Shown here in pieces: positions 26,402-36,120 of a DNA stretch of 64,000 nucleotides; the first letter of the stretch is position 1; every line of letters starts with the position of its first letter. A program made the translations under genes and the position numbers. A model generated the notes under the pieces. It searched no databases. It was not told the DNA's origin and saw only the letters and a list, made by a program, of their open reading frames with translations. The DNA comes from Haloferax sulfurifontis ATCC BAA-897 (GTDB taxonomy: Archaea > Halobacteriota > Halobacteria > Halobacteriales > Haloferacaceae): the NCBI RefSeq assembly GCF_000337835.1, contig NZ_AOLM01000004.1:124001-188000 (forward strand), written 5' to 3'.

Positions 26402-26744
26402 CGAGGATGAGTTGCGTGTTCATCAGCCCGGCGACGCCCCACGGGACGGCCACGCCGATTGGAATCGCCCCGCGGTAGCGACTCGGGAGGACGTGCCACG
26501 CGACGACCGCGACCGCGAGCACGACGAGTTTCAGCGAGATGAGCGCACCCACCGGCCCGAGCGCGGGCATGAGCGCGAGAACGACGGGGTTCAGTTCGGC
26601 CAGTCCCCGGCCGAGACCGTAGAGCGTCGTCAGCACGTCGAGGACGAACGCCAGCATCGTCACGGTCCAGAGGACGTGCTCGTCGCTCACCGCGTGTGTG
26701 AGTGCCGGTCGGGGCGTCTCGGGAATGGGGAGTTCGTGGCTCAT
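26385..26744 (-). CDS. DUF5658-like small membrane protein
   Basis: A 119-residue protein with three to four helices. The motif 'FVLDVLTTLYGLGRGLAELNPVV' (D..TT...G.......E.NP) in the first helix is the recurring signature of DUF5658 proteins, followed by 'PVGALISLKLVVLAVAVVAWHVLP' and a C-terminal helix. Function unknown. It converges with and overlaps the DoxX-like gene by 17 bp, so antisense interference is possible. Confidence 0.75.
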   Translation of the reverse strand: MSHELPIPETPRPALTHAVSDEHVLWTVTMLAFVLDVLTTLYGLGRGLAELNPVVLALMPALGPVGALISLKLVVLAVAVVAWHVLPSRYRGAIPIGVAVPWGVAGLMNTQLILVTVFG

Positions 26745-26931
26745 GGCGGGCTATCGGCAGGCGACAGTTCCCGAAACCGGGCCGAGACGACGGGCGGGAC
26801 GCGGTGGAGCGGGACGGGAGTCAGCAGGCGATAGCGTCCGTAGCACCCCCGACACCCTCAGTACGAACCGCTTAGGTCAGTTACCGTGAGATTACCCGCC
26901 GGAAAAACAGAGCATTAACCCCCGAGTCGGC

Positions 26932-28677
26932 TCAGATGACGGTCCCGTGTTTCTTGTCGGGGAGCGACTTGTCCACGTCCGCGTAGAACTCGAAGCGGGC
27001 CGCAAGCTCGTCGCGGAGGGTCGACGGCGGGACGATTTCGTCGATGACGACCTCGCTCGCCATCCGGTGGGCGTCGATGTCTTCTCTGTACTCCTCGCGG
27101 AGTTCGTCTTCCATCCGCGCCCGTTCTTCGGGGTCGTCGATGTCGGCGAGCTTGTTCGCGTACACCGCGTTGATGGCGGCCTCGGGGCCCATGATGCCGA
27201 TCTCCCCCGAGGGGAGCGCGATGACGCTCTCGGGGTCGTAGGCCGGGCCACCCATGGCGTAGATGCCCGCGCCGTAGGCCTTCCGCACGATGACGGTCTG
27301 CTTGGGCACCGTCGCCGACGACGTGGCGTAGATGAACTTCTTTCCCTTCTCGAGGATGGCGTCTTTTTCGACCTGCGAGCCGGCCATGAAGCCGGGCGTG
27401 TCACAGAGGTAGAGGAGCGGAATCTCGTAGGCGTCGCAGGTCCAGATGAACTCCGCGGCCTTCTCGGCGGCGTCGGGGAAGATGGCTCCCGAGCGCTCGG
27501 TGGGCTGGTTGGCGACGATGCCGACCGGGCGGCCGTCGATGCGGGCGAACGCGGTGACGATTTCCTCGCCGTAGTCGGGCTTCAGTTCGAACACCGACTC
27601 GGCGTCGACGACGCGCTCGATGAGGTCGTGGGCGTCGTAGGGTCGGTTCGGCGACTCGGGGATGAGTTCGTCGATGCCGTCGGGCGAGTACCGCGGCGGT
27701 TTCGACTCGGAGCGCGGCGGCTTCTCGCCGGCCTTGTCGGGGAGGTAGGTGACGAGTTGGGCGACGAGTTCGCGGGCGTGGGCCTCGTCGCGGGCGACGA
27801 GGTCGGCGCTCCCGGACTCCTCGGCGTGCATCCGCGCGCCGCCGAGGTCCTGCATGGAAATCTCCTCGCCGGTGACCATCTTCACCATGCGCGGCGAGGC
27901 GATGGCCATCGCGGACATCCCCTCGACCATGACCGTGAAGTCGGCGAAGACGGGCGTGTAGGCCGCGCCGGCGATACACGGCCCGTAGAGGACGCAAATC
28001 TGCGGGACGTACCCCGAGAGCATCGAGTGGTTGTAGTAGTACTTCCCGATGCCCTCGCGGTTGGCGAAGAAGCCGGTCTGCTGGTCGATGCGGCCGCCGG
28101 AAGAATCCATCAGGTAGAGCACCGGCTTGCCCGTCTTGAGCGCCCGCTGTTGCATCCGGAGGAACTTCTCGACGCCGCGGCGGGCCATCGACCCGGCCTT
28201 GACCGTGAAGTCGTTGGCCATGAAGTGGAGGTCGCGCCCTTCGAACTCGGCGGCCCCCGTGAGCAAGCCGTCGCCGGGGAGGCGGGTGTTCGGGTCCGCC
28301 TCGTCGACCTCGGGAGAGTTCTCGTGCCACGAGTCGAAGTTGGCGAACTTGCCGTCTTCGAACGCCAGCCCGTCGGGGAACCAGAGGTCGAGGCGGTCGC
28401 GGACGAACAGCTTTCCCGACTCCGGCAGGCGCTGTTTGTACTTCTCGGGGCCGCCGCCGAGGATGTCCGCGATTTCCTCGCGGAGTTTCTCCTCGCGCTC
28501 TGTCGGTCCCATGTCGTCGTCCAGCGGGAAGGTGTCCGCGGGCGGTTCGGCGTCCGCGACGGCCTCCTCGCCGTCGCCGACGAAGACGTTCACGTCCGTC
28601 CCGAGGTGTCGCGCCAGCGCGTTGGCGATGGCCTCGGCCTCGTCGCCGGTCGCGCCGTCGCCGATTCTGACCTTCAT
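26932..28677 (-). CDS. acyl-CoA carboxylase carboxyltransferase subunit
   Basis: It transfers CO2 from biotin to an acyl-CoA such as propionyl-, acetyl- or methylcrotonyl-CoA. The 581 residues hold both crotonase-like halves: the acyl-CoA half with 'KPVLYLMDSSGGRIDQQ' and 'GPCIAGAAYTPVFADFTVMVEG', and the biotin half with 'PTERSGAIFPDAAEKAAEFIWTCDAYEIPLLYLCDTPGFMAGSQVE' and 'RKAYGAGIYAMGGPAYDPE'. About 80 N-terminal residues ('MKVRIGDGATGDEAEAIANAL...') are an added acidic domain not found in typical PccB. No biotin carboxylase gene adjoins it. Start 28677 is preferred over in-frame 28716. Confidence 0.88.
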   Translation of the reverse strand: MKVRIGDGATGDEAEAIANALARHLGTDVNVFVGDGEEAVADAEPPADTFPLDDDMGPTEREEKLREEIADILGGGPEKYKQRLPESGKLFVRDRLDLWFPDGLAFEDGKFANFDSWHENSPEVDEADPNTRLPGDGLLTGAAEFEGRDLHFMANDFTVKAGSMARRGVEKFLRMQQRALKTGKPVLYLMDSSGGRIDQQTGFFANREGIGKYYYNHSMLSGYVPQICVLYGPCIAGAAYTPVFADFTVMVEGMSAMAIASPRMVKMVTGEEISMQDLGGARMHAEESGSADLVARDEAHARELVAQLVTYLPDKAGEKPPRSESKPPRYSPDGIDELIPESPNRPYDAHDLIERVVDAESVFELKPDYGEEIVTAFARIDGRPVGIVANQPTERSGAIFPDAAEKAAEFIWTCDAYEIPLLYLCDTPGFMAGSQVEKDAILEKGKKFIYATSSATVPKQTVIVRKAYGAGIYAMGGPAYDPESVIALPSGEIGIMGPEAAINAVYANKLADIDDPEERARMEDELREEYREDIDAHRMASEVVIDEIVPPSTLRDELAARFEFYADVDKSLPDKKHGTVI

Positions 28678-28883
28678 ACTCGGTGATGCACCACCGTATT
28701 CAAAATGGTTTTCCATGCACGATTTGCCGGGCGGTCGAATAGAGGCCGGCGGCAGTCCGGCCGCAGTCCGCTCGGAGACCAGTCGCTATCGACTGCGGAG
28801 TCCGTGGAAAACGAGTGTGCCCGGTCGTTTCGGTTCGCTCGGTGCGGTCGGTGCGGTTACTGTGGTCGACGAGTCGGGCGCGC

Positions 28884-29777
28884 TCAGTCCAGCGCGGCTT
28901 CGAGCATCGCCACGAGGTCGGTGTTGCCGACGTACATCGGGGTCCGCGCGTGGAGTTCGTCCTTGTCCACGTCGAGAAGCGACTTCGTGCCGTCGGAGGT
29001 CGCGCCGCCGGCCGTCTCGATGACGTAGCCGATGGGGTAGCCCTCGAACTGGACGCGGAGTTTGCCCTCGGGGGCGGACTCCAGCGTCGGGTACGCGAAG
29101 ATGCCGCCGTAGGTCAGAATCTGGTTCACGTCGCCGATCATCGACCCGCCGTAGCGGAGCTTACGCGAGGCGTCCTGTTCGACCTCGCGGGCGAACGCCT
29201 CGAAGTCGTCGGTCCAGTCGGGGACGCGGCCGCCGAAGCCGTACACCGACCCCTCGTCGGGGAGCGTAACGTCCTCGCGGACGAGCTCGTGGCTCGCGTC
29301 GTCGTGGATGACGTACTCGTCGACGGTCCCGTTGCGGGCGACGACCATCGTCATGACCGGGCCGTAGAGGACGTAGCCGGCGGCGACGAGGTCGCGGCCG
29401 TGGGCCGGCAGGGGGGCCTCGTACACCGCGAAGATGGTCCCCATCGTGTTGTTCGGCTTCAGGTTAGACGAGCCGTCGAGCGGGTCGACAGCGACCGACA
29501 GGCGACCGGTGCCAACGTCCACGGACTCGGGCCGCTCCTCGCTGGCGTACTCGCCGACGCCGTCGAGCGCGCCGATGCGCTCGCAGAGGAGGTCGTCGGC
29601 GAACACGTCGGCGGCCATCTGCGTCTCGCCGCTCGGGTTCTCGTCTTCGGCGGTGACGCGCCGGCCGGGCAGGCCGGTCCGAATCTCGGGCGCGGTGCTC
29701 GCGATGACGTCGACCACGCCGTCGATGGTCCGCACGTCGCGGGCGGTCTCGGCGGTGTTGATGTCTGTCGTCGCCAT
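28884..29777 (-). CDS. fbp: fructose-1,6-bisphosphatase, class I
   Basis: It hydrolyses fructose 1,6-bisphosphate to fructose 6-phosphate in gluconeogenesis. The 297-residue protein has the metal-binding '[24 protein letters not shown]', the '[21 protein letters not shown]' insert and '[24 protein letters not shown]' close to the sugar-phosphate site, ending '[18 protein letters not shown]'. Start 29777 ([15 protein letters not shown]) is chosen; GTG 29786 would add three residues. It is a single gene on the minus strand. Confidence 0.94.
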   Translation of the reverse strand: MATTDINTAETARDVRTIDGVVDVIASTAPEIRTGLPGRRVTAEDENPSGETQMAADVFADDLLCERIGALDGVGEYASEERPESVDVGTGRLSVAVDPLDGSSNLKPNNTMGTIFAVYEAPLPAHGRDLVAAGYVLYGPVMTMVVARNGTVDEYVIHDDASHELVREDVTLPDEGSVYGFGGRVPDWTDDFEAFAREVEQDASRKLRYGGSMIGDVNQILTYGGIFAYPTLESAPEGKLRVQFEGYPIGYVIETAGGATSDGTKSLLDVDKDELHARTPMYVGNTDLVAMLEAALD

Positions 29778-30080
29778 CAGGCCCACCCCTCGGAGCGTCG
29801 GCGAGTCGTCGGCGAGTCGTCGGCGAGGCGGGAACTGCCCCCGAGCGTCGTCGGGGCGGAAGATACCGTCTGCGGGGAGTCGACGGCCGTGTCGGAACCG
29901 GGCATCATCTGATTCAAAATGGTGTAACTACCTATATAAATACTGCGTCTAGAGTGGTTTAGGAGATATTGCTGGATTCAGTCGTTATGAGGTCTGTAAC
30001 AAAATATTACGGGAGAATACGATGCGAATAAAAATTACTACTCAGATAGTAAAAATTCGGACGGCAGTCAGAACCGGCGG
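29778..30080. other. intergenic stretch upstream of fbp
   Basis: 303 bp without a gene. It contains a 12-bp quasi-repeat (GTCGGCGAGTC three times, about 29798-29832) and, further right, several AT-rich tracts (CTATATAAATACTG at 29932-29945; ATACGATGCGAATAAAAATT near 30017-30036). The tract at 29932-29945 reads as a TATA box on either strand but is about 155 bp from the fbp start, so fbp may have a long leader or a nearer, weaker promoter. Confidence 0.5.
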
Positions 30081-31013
30081 TCATTCCATGGCGTCGCGCG
30101 CCTGGCCCTTCCACGCGCTGACGACGGTCGGGTCGATTTGGAGGGCGTCGGCGACGTGTTCCGGGTCGGCGGTGGCGAGTCGCCTGACGGACCGGACGCC
30201 CGCCTCGGCGAGCAGTTCGGCGTCGGCCTCGTCGACGCCGGCGAGCGTCGTGAGCGGTTCGGGTTTCGACCGCTCGCGCCACGCCGCCTCGGCCGCGAGC
30301 GCGTCTCCCGAGCCGTCGGCCGACGCGCCGGTCGTCTCCCGCCCGCTGGGCGTCCAATCACCCGACGCCGTCGGCCCCGAGGGCGTGTCCCGCCCGCCTT
30401 CAGACCCCGACGGCGTCCAGTCCCCGTCTCGCGCGGACCCGTTCGTCCCTGTCGTCTCGCCCCGGCCGCTCGGCGTCCAATCGCCGGCCTCGCCGTCGCT
30501 GTCGCCGTCGTCGGCGTCGTCTGCGCCGCCGGTCTCGTCCCAGTCGCCCGAACTCGCGGCGACCCACGCGCGCTCGTCGTCGCCCAGTCCGCGGACCTGC
30601 GACGAGCGCCGGTCGAGGTCGTCGCCGGAGTTGAACGACCACGAAAGCGAGTGCCAGCGCCGAATCTTCGCCGCCACGCCGGGGTTCGTCCCCGCGGCGA
30701 CGAGGTCGCGGTAACACACCTCGCCGTCGACGATAGCGGCCGCGTCGATGTTCGCCCCGGCGAGGCAGTCGGCGGTCGCCGGGCCGACGTATTTCAGGTC
30801 CTGTAGCTCGGTCGGGACGCCGTCGCTCGCGCGGTCGCCCCGCGGTCTGAGCAGGTGGGTCAGCGCCTCCTCGGGGTCTTTCGGTCCCTCGTCCGGCCCG
30901 TTCCCCCGGGTCGAGCCCTCGCCGTCGCTCGGGCGCGCGTCCGAGACGGCTTCCCCTCCGTCCCCGCTCGCGTCGTCTCCGTCGTATCTGCCGGCGTCGT
31001 TCACCCCAGTCAC
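30081..31013 (-). CDS. helix-hairpin-helix protein with GDWTPSG repeats
   Basis: A 310-residue acidic protein. Two helix-hairpin-helix-like segments ('[28 protein letters not shown]' near residue 70 and '[38 protein letters not shown]' near the C-terminus) suggest DNA binding. '[18 protein letters not shown]' follows the first. The disordered middle carries the heptad GDWTPSG three times at roughly 20-30-residue spacing, plus a decayed copy (DTPSG), as in short linear binding motifs for one partner. The start is GTG 31013. It lies divergent from the hbd-type dehydrogenase. Partner and role unknown. Confidence 0.78.
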   Translation of the reverse strand: MTGVNDAGRYDGDDASGDGGEAVSDARPSDGEGSTRGNGPDEGPKDPEEALTHLLRPRGDRASDGVPTELQDLKYVGPATADCLAGANIDAAAIVDGEVCYRDLVAAGTNPGVAAKIRRWHSLSWSFNSGDDLDRRSSQVRGLGDDERAWVAASSGDWDETGGADDADDGDSDGEAGDWTPSGRGETTGTNGSARDGDWTPSGSEGGRDTPSGPTASGDWTPSGRETTGASADGSGDALAAEAAWRERSKPEPLTTLAGVDEADAELLAEAGVRSVRRLATADPEHVADALQIDPTVVSAWKGQARDAME

Positions 31014-31128
31014 CGTTGCATATCCCCATTCTTGCGCCCGACTTGAGTCTTCCCGTGGTAGTCACGGGTCTGTCACTATTCCGAACGCATCGGCAAGTTT
31101 TACCCCCCCACCTCGCGCAGAACCGGAC

Positions 31129-31989
31129 ATGTACGATACCGAAGATATCGACACGGTGGGCGTCGTCGGCGCGGGAACGATGGGCAACGGCATCGCGCAG
31201 GTGGCCGCGATGGCCGGCTACGACGTGGTCATGCGCGACCTCGAACCCGAGTACGTCGAGCGCGGCCTGTCGGCTATCGACGACAGCCTCTCGCGATTCG
31301 TCTCCAAGGAGAAACTGACCGCGGAGGAGGCCGACGCGACCAAAGGGCGCGTCTCGGGGACGACCGAACTCGCGGACCTCGCCGACTGCGACCTCGTGGT
31401 CGAGGCGGCCGTCGAGAACATGGACGTCAAGCGCGAGGTCTTCGCCGACCTCGACGACATCGTCCCGGAGGGCGTCGTGCTGGCGACGAACACCAGCACG
31501 CTCTCCATCACGACCATCGCGGCCGCGACCGAGCGCCCCGAACTCGTCGTCGGCCTCCACTTCATGAACCCCGTGCCGATTATGAAGGGCGTCGAGGTCG
31601 TCCGCGGCGAGAAGACCGACGACGACGTCGTCGCGTTCGCCCACGAGTTCTCCGAGGACCTCGGCAAGGAGACGTGGGAGTCCGACGACAAGCCCGGCTT
31701 CGTCACCAACCGCATCCTCATGCCGTGGCTCAACGAGGGCATCCGCGCCTACGACGAGGGCGTCGCCGAAAAGGAGGACATCGACCGCGGCATGACCCTC
31801 GGCACGAACGTCCCGATGGGGCCGCTCACCCTCGCGGACCACATCGGCCTCGACATCTGTCTGGACGCCTCCGAGACGCTGTTCGAGGAGCTCGGCGACC
31901 GCTACAAGCCGGCGTACCTGCTCAAGCGCAAGGTCGCGGCGGGCGACCTCGGCAAGAAGACGGGCAAGGGCTTCTACGAGTACGACTAA
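31129..31989 (+). CDS. 3-hydroxyacyl-CoA dehydrogenase
   Basis: It oxidises 3-hydroxyacyl-CoA to 3-oxoacyl-CoA with NAD. The 286-residue single-domain form (3-hydroxybutyryl-CoA dehydrogenase size) has '[30 protein letters not shown]' at the N-terminus, the catalytic His in '[21 protein letters not shown]', the partner Glu/Asn in the '[27 protein letters not shown]' region, and ends '[13 protein letters not shown]'. There is a TTTTACC tract at 31099-31105, about 27 bp before the ATG. It is a stand-alone gene likely serving beta-oxidation or polyhydroxyalkanoate/butanoate metabolism. Confidence 0.93.
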   Translation: MYDTEDIDTVGVVGAGTMGNGIAQVAAMAGYDVVMRDLEPEYVERGLSAIDDSLSRFVSKEKLTAEEADATKGRVSGTTELADLADCDLVVEAAVENMDVKREVFADLDDIVPEGVVLATNTSTLSITTIAAATERPELVVGLHFMNPVPIMKGVEVVRGEKTDDDVVAFAHEFSEDLGKETWESDDKPGFVTNRILMPWLNEGIRAYDEGVAEKEDIDRGMTLGTNVPMGPLTLADHIGLDICLDASETLFEELGDRYKPAYLLKRKVAAGDLGKKTGKGFYEYD

Positions 31990-32095
31990 CGGCGCTCGTC
32001 GGGCGTCTGCGGTCGTCCCCTTTCGTCAGCCGCGGGACGGCGAAACTGTTGCCCCGCGAATGGGAAGGCTATCAATCCTGAAACCCCGCGCGAAC

Positions 32096-32105
32096 GCTTT
32101 TTATG
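32096..32105 (+). promoter_or_regulatory. TATA box for the ABC-2 export operon
   Basis: GCTTTTTATG in otherwise GC-rich DNA is centred about 28 bp before the ATG at 32129, fitting a leaderless start for the ATPase gene. It serves a three-gene operon whose members overlap. Confidence 0.6.
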
Positions 32106-32128
32106 CCGTCCCGCGTGAAACTCTCACA

Positions 32129-33115
32129 ATGATTACGGTCGAGAACCTGCGGAAGACCTACGGCGACTTCCCCGCCGTCGTGGGAAGCGACTTCTCGGTC
32201 GAGTCGGGCGAGGTGTTCGGCATCGTCGGCCCCAACGGCGCGGGGAAGACGACGACGCTGAAGATGCTCGCCGGGCTCGTCGAGCCGACCGGCGGGTCGG
32301 CGTCGGTGCTCGGATACGACCCCGAGGAGCCGGCGATGCGGCGCAAACTCGGCTTTCTCCCCGAGGAGTCGCCGCTGTACGAGGACATGACGGCGCGGTC
32401 GTACCTCCGGTTTTTCGCCGACCTCTACGACGTGCCCCGCGACGTGGCCGACGAGCGCACCGGCGCGGTGCTCGACCGCCTCGACCTCGAATACCGCGAC
32501 CGGCGACTCGGCGACATGTCGAAGGGAATGAAGCGAAAAGTCGCCATCGCCCGGTCGCTCGTCAACGACCCCGACCTGCTCATCTACGACGAACCGGCCA
32601 GCGGCCTCGACCCGCTGACGACGAACGTCGTCTTGGAGTTCGTCCGCGAACTCCGCGACGAGGACAAGACCGTCGTCTTCAGCGCGCACAACCTCTTTCA
32701 CGTCGAGTCCATCTGCGACCGCGTGGTCATCATGAACCGCGGGGAAATCATCGCCCGCGGGACGGTCCCCGAGATTCGCGCGGAACACGGCGAGACGACC
32801 TACCGCGTGTTCACGACCGTCCCGCTCGCGGAGACGCTCCCCGCGGACGACGAGGCCGACGGCGAGGAGCGCCACGTCGCCGTCGTCGACGAGATGTCGG
32901 CCGTCGAGTCGCTCCGCGAGCGCGCCGAGGCCGCCGGCGGCCGCGTCGCCGACATCCGAACCGACGAGGCGTCGCTGGAGGACATCTTCCTCCGCCTCGC
33001 CCGCGAGGCGCCCACGACGAGCGAAGCCGAGGGCGGACGCGGCGGGGGCGCCGGCGGGACCACCGCCGTCGACGAGCCCGAACGGCGCGTCGCCGGAGGG
33101 AACGAGCAGTCGTGA
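32129..33115 (+). CDS. ABC transporter ATPase (NatA/CcmA-like)
   Basis: A 328-residue nucleotide-binding subunit. Walker A is 'GIVGPNGAGKTTTLKML', the Q loop is in 'GFLPEESPLYEDMT', the signature is 'LGDMSKGMKRKVAIARSL' (SKGM instead of LSGGQ, common in the ABC-2 type), Walker B is 'LLIYDEPASGLDP', and the H loop is 'VVFSAHNLFHVE'. An additional 80-residue C-terminal domain and a Gly-rich tail follow. Its stop overlaps the GTG of the next gene by four bases, so ATPase and permease are coupled. The substrate of this export-type system is not evident. Confidence 0.92.
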   Translation: MITVENLRKTYGDFPAVVGSDFSVESGEVFGIVGPNGAGKTTTLKMLAGLVEPTGGSASVLGYDPEEPAMRRKLGFLPEESPLYEDMTARSYLRFFADLYDVPRDVADERTGAVLDRLDLEYRDRRLGDMSKGMKRKVAIARSLVNDPDLLIYDEPASGLDPLTTNVVLEFVRELRDEDKTVVFSAHNLFHVESICDRVVIMNRGEIIARGTVPEIRAEHGETTYRVFTTVPLAETLPADDEADGEERHVAVVDEMSAVESLRERAEAAGGRVADIRTDEASLEDIFLRLAREAPTTSEAEGGRGGGAGGTTAVDEPERRVAGGNEQS

Positions 33116-34971
33116 GCGACCGCCGAACCCGACTCGTCGCGCACGCCCGGACCGTCCTCCGCATCGCCCGCTGGGAGGTGTCGCGCTCGGCGGGGACGCT
33201 CGACCGCCGAACCGCCGTCATCGGCCTCGTCGCCGTCCTCGTCGCCGGCGGCATCGCGGCGGGCGCGGCGGGCGGCGGCGTCGCGCTCGACCGCGACCTC
33301 TACCGCGTCGGCATCGCCGGCGACAACCCCTACTACGACGCGGTCGAGCAGTCGTCGGCGCTCGACCCGCGCCCCGTCTCGGACCCGAACGTCGAGCTCG
33401 TCGTCAGCGAGACGCACATCTCGGTCGCGGACACGCAGACCGGCCGGGCCGCCTACGCCGCGTTCCGCGACGCGGTCCAGTCGTACAACGAGCGACAGAT
33501 GGCCCGCGAGGAGAACCAGTCCGCCGCGTTCCCCGTCGTCGTGGACCTCCAGTACCGCGAACGGGACGCGCTGGTCCCGACCGGAAGCCGCGTCGACGCC
33601 AGTGCAGGCGGTGGCGGCGACCCCGGGACTGCTGGCGGCGGCGGAACCGACACCGAAGCAGGGGATGGCGGTGGAACCGGCGACACCGCGGGCGGGACAG
33701 CCGGCGGCGGCCCGAGCGCGTCCGACGCCGCGGCGGCCGACGACGGCAGTGTCGACGCCCCGTCGCTCGGCGGGATGGCTGGTCTGTTCGGCGGCGACAC
33801 CAGCGGGTCGCCGGCGAGCATCAGCCCGCCGTTCCCCTTTGCCTCGCTCGTCCTCGCCTTCGCCTTCCTCGTGCCGATGAACTTCGTGATTCAGGCCTAC
33901 GGGTCGAGCGTCCTCAACGAGCGCATCAACCGCCGCGGCGAACTGCTCCTCGTCGCGCCCATCTCGCCGGGCGACATCGTCGCCGGCAAGACGCTCCCGT
34001 ACCTGCTCGGCACGGTCGCTATCACCGTCGCAATCGCGGCGGCGGTCGGCGGGGGCGTCGTCTCGGTGGCCGCGGTCGTCCCCGTCGGCCTGCTGTTCCT
34101 CGCGTCGACGTTCGTCGGCGCGATGTTCGCCCGGTCGTTCAAGGAGCTCACGTTCGTCACGGTGACGGTGTCGGTGTTCCTGACGACGTACACGTTCGTC
34201 CCGGCCATCTTCACGAACATCACGCCCATCGCGCTCATCTCGCCGCTGACGCTCGTCGTCCGCGACCTCGCCGGCGAGTCGATTCCGCTCGGCGAGTTCC
34301 TGTTTTCGGTCGGGCCGATTCTCCTCGCCGCGGGCGTGTTGTTCCTGCTCGGCGTCGGCGTCTACCGGGAGGAGGACATGTTCACCCAACGCCCGGTCCC
34401 GCTGAAGTTCCTCGACGCGCTCGACAGCCGCATCTCGCGGGCGCGCTCGGTTGCGACGCTGTCGGCGCTGTCGATTCCGTTCGTCTTCATCGCCGAACTG
34501 CTGGCCATCGCCGTGCTTTTCGTCCTCCCCATCGACCTGACCGTCCCGATGATTCTCGTCGCGGTCGCGGTCGTCGAGGAGCTGGCAAAGAGCCTCCACG
34601 TCCTCGCCGCCTTCGAGAAGGCGCGGTTTTCCCGGACGCTCCGGTCGTCGCTCGTCCTCGGCGGGCTCTCGGGGCTCGGCTTCTTCGTCGGCGAGAAGTT
34701 CACCGCCATCGCCCAACTCGCCGGGTTGCAGTCTCTCACCCTCGGACAGACCGCCTTCGCGCCCTCCGGCGTCGGCATCGCCGACGGCACCGGCGTGAGC
34801 GTCCTCGTCGTCCTCGGGCTGTTCCTCGCGCCGCTTGTGCTCCACGCGGTGACCGCCAGCGTGACCGCCTTCGGAGCGAGTCGGGGGCGCTCGGCGTACG
34901 GCGTCGCGCTCGTGGGCGCAATCGCCATTCACCTCGTCTACAACCTGCAGGTGGTGAGCTCCCTTGGGTAA
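33112..34971 (+). CDS. ABC-2 permease fused to PrsW-like intramembrane protease domain
   Basis: A 619-residue protein. The first about 420 residues form an ABC-2/NatB-type permease: one helix, a large external loop with a Gly/Asp-rich linker (about residues 163-208), then five helices. The last about 190 residues resemble PrsW-family glutamic intramembrane proteases: Glu489-Glu490 in 'VVEELAKSLHV', Glu528 in 'GLGFFVGEKF', His578 in 'APLVLHAVTA' and His607 in 'GAIAIHLVYNL', each within a predicted helix and in family order. The GTG start overlaps the ATPase stop. Protease activity is inferred from these residues. Confidence 0.78.
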   Translation: MSDRRTRLVAHARTVLRIARWEVSRSAGTLDRRTAVIGLVAVLVAGGIAAGAAGGGVALDRDLYRVGIAGDNPYYDAVEQSSALDPRPVSDPNVELVVSETHISVADTQTGRAAYAAFRDAVQSYNERQMAREENQSAAFPVVVDLQYRERDALVPTGSRVDASAGGGGDPGTAGGGGTDTEAGDGGGTGDTAGGTAGGGPSASDAAAADDGSVDAPSLGGMAGLFGGDTSGSPASISPPFPFASLVLAFAFLVPMNFVIQAYGSSVLNERINRRGELLLVAPISPGDIVAGKTLPYLLGTVAITVAIAAAVGGGVVSVAAVVPVGLLFLASTFVGAMFARSFKELTFVTVTVSVFLTTYTFVPAIFTNITPIALISPLTLVVRDLAGESIPLGEFLFSVGPILLAAGVLFLLGVGVYREEDMFTQRPVPLKFLDALDSRISRARSVATLSALSIPFVFIAELLAIAVLFVLPIDLTVPMILVAVAVVEELAKSLHVLAAFEKARFSRTLRSSLVLGGLSGLGFFVGEKFTAIAQLAGLQSLTLGQTAFAPSGVGIADGTGVSVLVVLGLFLAPLVLHAVTASVTAFGASRGRSAYGVALVGAIAIHLVYNLQVVSSLG

Positions 34972-36022
34972 CCCGCGATTCGCCATCGCCCGGCGCGAAC
35001 TCGGCAGTCTCCGCAAGGAGAAGACCATCGTGCTGGCGCTGGCCATCCAGCTGTTCGTCGCGGCGTTCTCGTCGTTCCTCGTCGTCGGCCTCGTCTCGCT
35101 GTACGACCCCGGCGCGGCGAGCTATCAGGTCGACGTGGCCGTCACGGGCGACGAGGAGGCCGTCGAGGACCTGCTCCGCGCCGTCGGGACCGAAGACGGA
35201 CTCAGCGGGCGGCCGTACGCCTCCTCGTCGGACGCGCTGACGGCGTTCCAACAGCGGGAGGTCGATGCCGTCTTAGAGGCCTCGACGGGCGAAGACGACA
35301 GGATACGAGTCACGGCTGTCGCGCCCGACTCGGGGGTAGAGACGACGGCGGTCGTCGTCCGCCTCCGCGACGCGCTCCGCGAGCTGGAGCGCACCGAGCG
35401 CGCGGAGCGGAGCGCGTCCCTCGCAACGGACCCGCTTTCCCTCCCACCGGCGACGGAGTCGAGCCCGTACTTCGGCTTCACCTACACGGTGCTCGTCCCG
35501 CTTCTGCTGTTCCTGCCCGTGTTCATCTCCGGGTCGCTGGTGGTGGATTCGCTCGCCGAGGAGGTCGCCCGCGGCACGCTCGAACTCCTCCGCGTCGCGC
35601 CCGTGAGCTTCGCGGCCGTCGTGGACGGGAAGCTCCTCGCGGCCGGCGGACTGGCCCCGGTGCAGGCCATCGCGTGGATGCTCCTCCTCCAACTGAACGG
35701 GACCGCTATCGAGAGCGTGCCGTGGCTGTTCGGTATGGTCGCCGGACTGTCGGCCGTCGTCGTCACCCTCGGCGCGGCGGTGGCGATTACGTCGCCCGAC
35801 CGCCGGGTGGCACAACTCCTGTACTCCATCGGCGTGCTCCTCGTCTTCGCGGGCACGTCGCTTCTGCCCCTGAACCCCGCGAACACGGCCGCGCGACTGG
35901 CGCTCGGGACCGCGGGCGTCGGCGCGAAGGCCGCCGTCGCGGGGCTGGTCTTCGTCGGCGTCGTCGCGCTTGTCGGCCTCCGATTCCTCGTCGACCGGGT
36001 GGACCCGAACGAACTCGGCTGA
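34964..36022 (+). CDS. ABC-2 type permease
   Basis: A 352-residue membrane protein with one N-terminal helix ('IVLALAIQLFVAAFSSFLVVGLVSLYDPG'), an external domain of about 130 residues, and five or six C-terminal helices starting 'YFGFTYTVLVPLLLFLPVFISGSLVVDSLAEEVARGTLELLRVAPVSF'. That last segment is the ABC-2 coupling region where the ATPase docks. The TTG start (34964) overlaps the previous stop by 8 bp. With the fused permease it would make a heterodimeric pore driven by the 32129 ATPase. Confidence 0.86.
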   Translation: MGNPRFAIARRELGSLRKEKTIVLALAIQLFVAAFSSFLVVGLVSLYDPGAASYQVDVAVTGDEEAVEDLLRAVGTEDGLSGRPYASSSDALTAFQQREVDAVLEASTGEDDRIRVTAVAPDSGVETTAVVVRLRDALRELERTERAERSASLATDPLSLPPATESSPYFGFTYTVLVPLLLFLPVFISGSLVVDSLAEEVARGTLELLRVAPVSFAAVVDGKLLAAGGLAPVQAIAWMLLLQLNGTAIESVPWLFGMVAGLSAVVVTLGAAVAITSPDRRVAQLLYSIGVLLVFAGTSLLPLNPANTAARLALGTAGVGAKAAVAGLVFVGVVALVGLRFLVDRVDPNELG

Positions 36023-36120
36023 GGTGCTCGGGTGTCGTCCCCGGGTTTCGGCGCTCGCGTTTTCGGTGCCGGCCACGCCGCACCGGAAGTCGTACAAGCC
36101 CCGAGTCCGAGAGGCGACAC

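Noticed and set aside
28815-29912. Plus-strand 365-codon frame opposite fructose-bisphosphatase
   Set aside because: No domain; the minus strand encodes the complete FBPase motifs.
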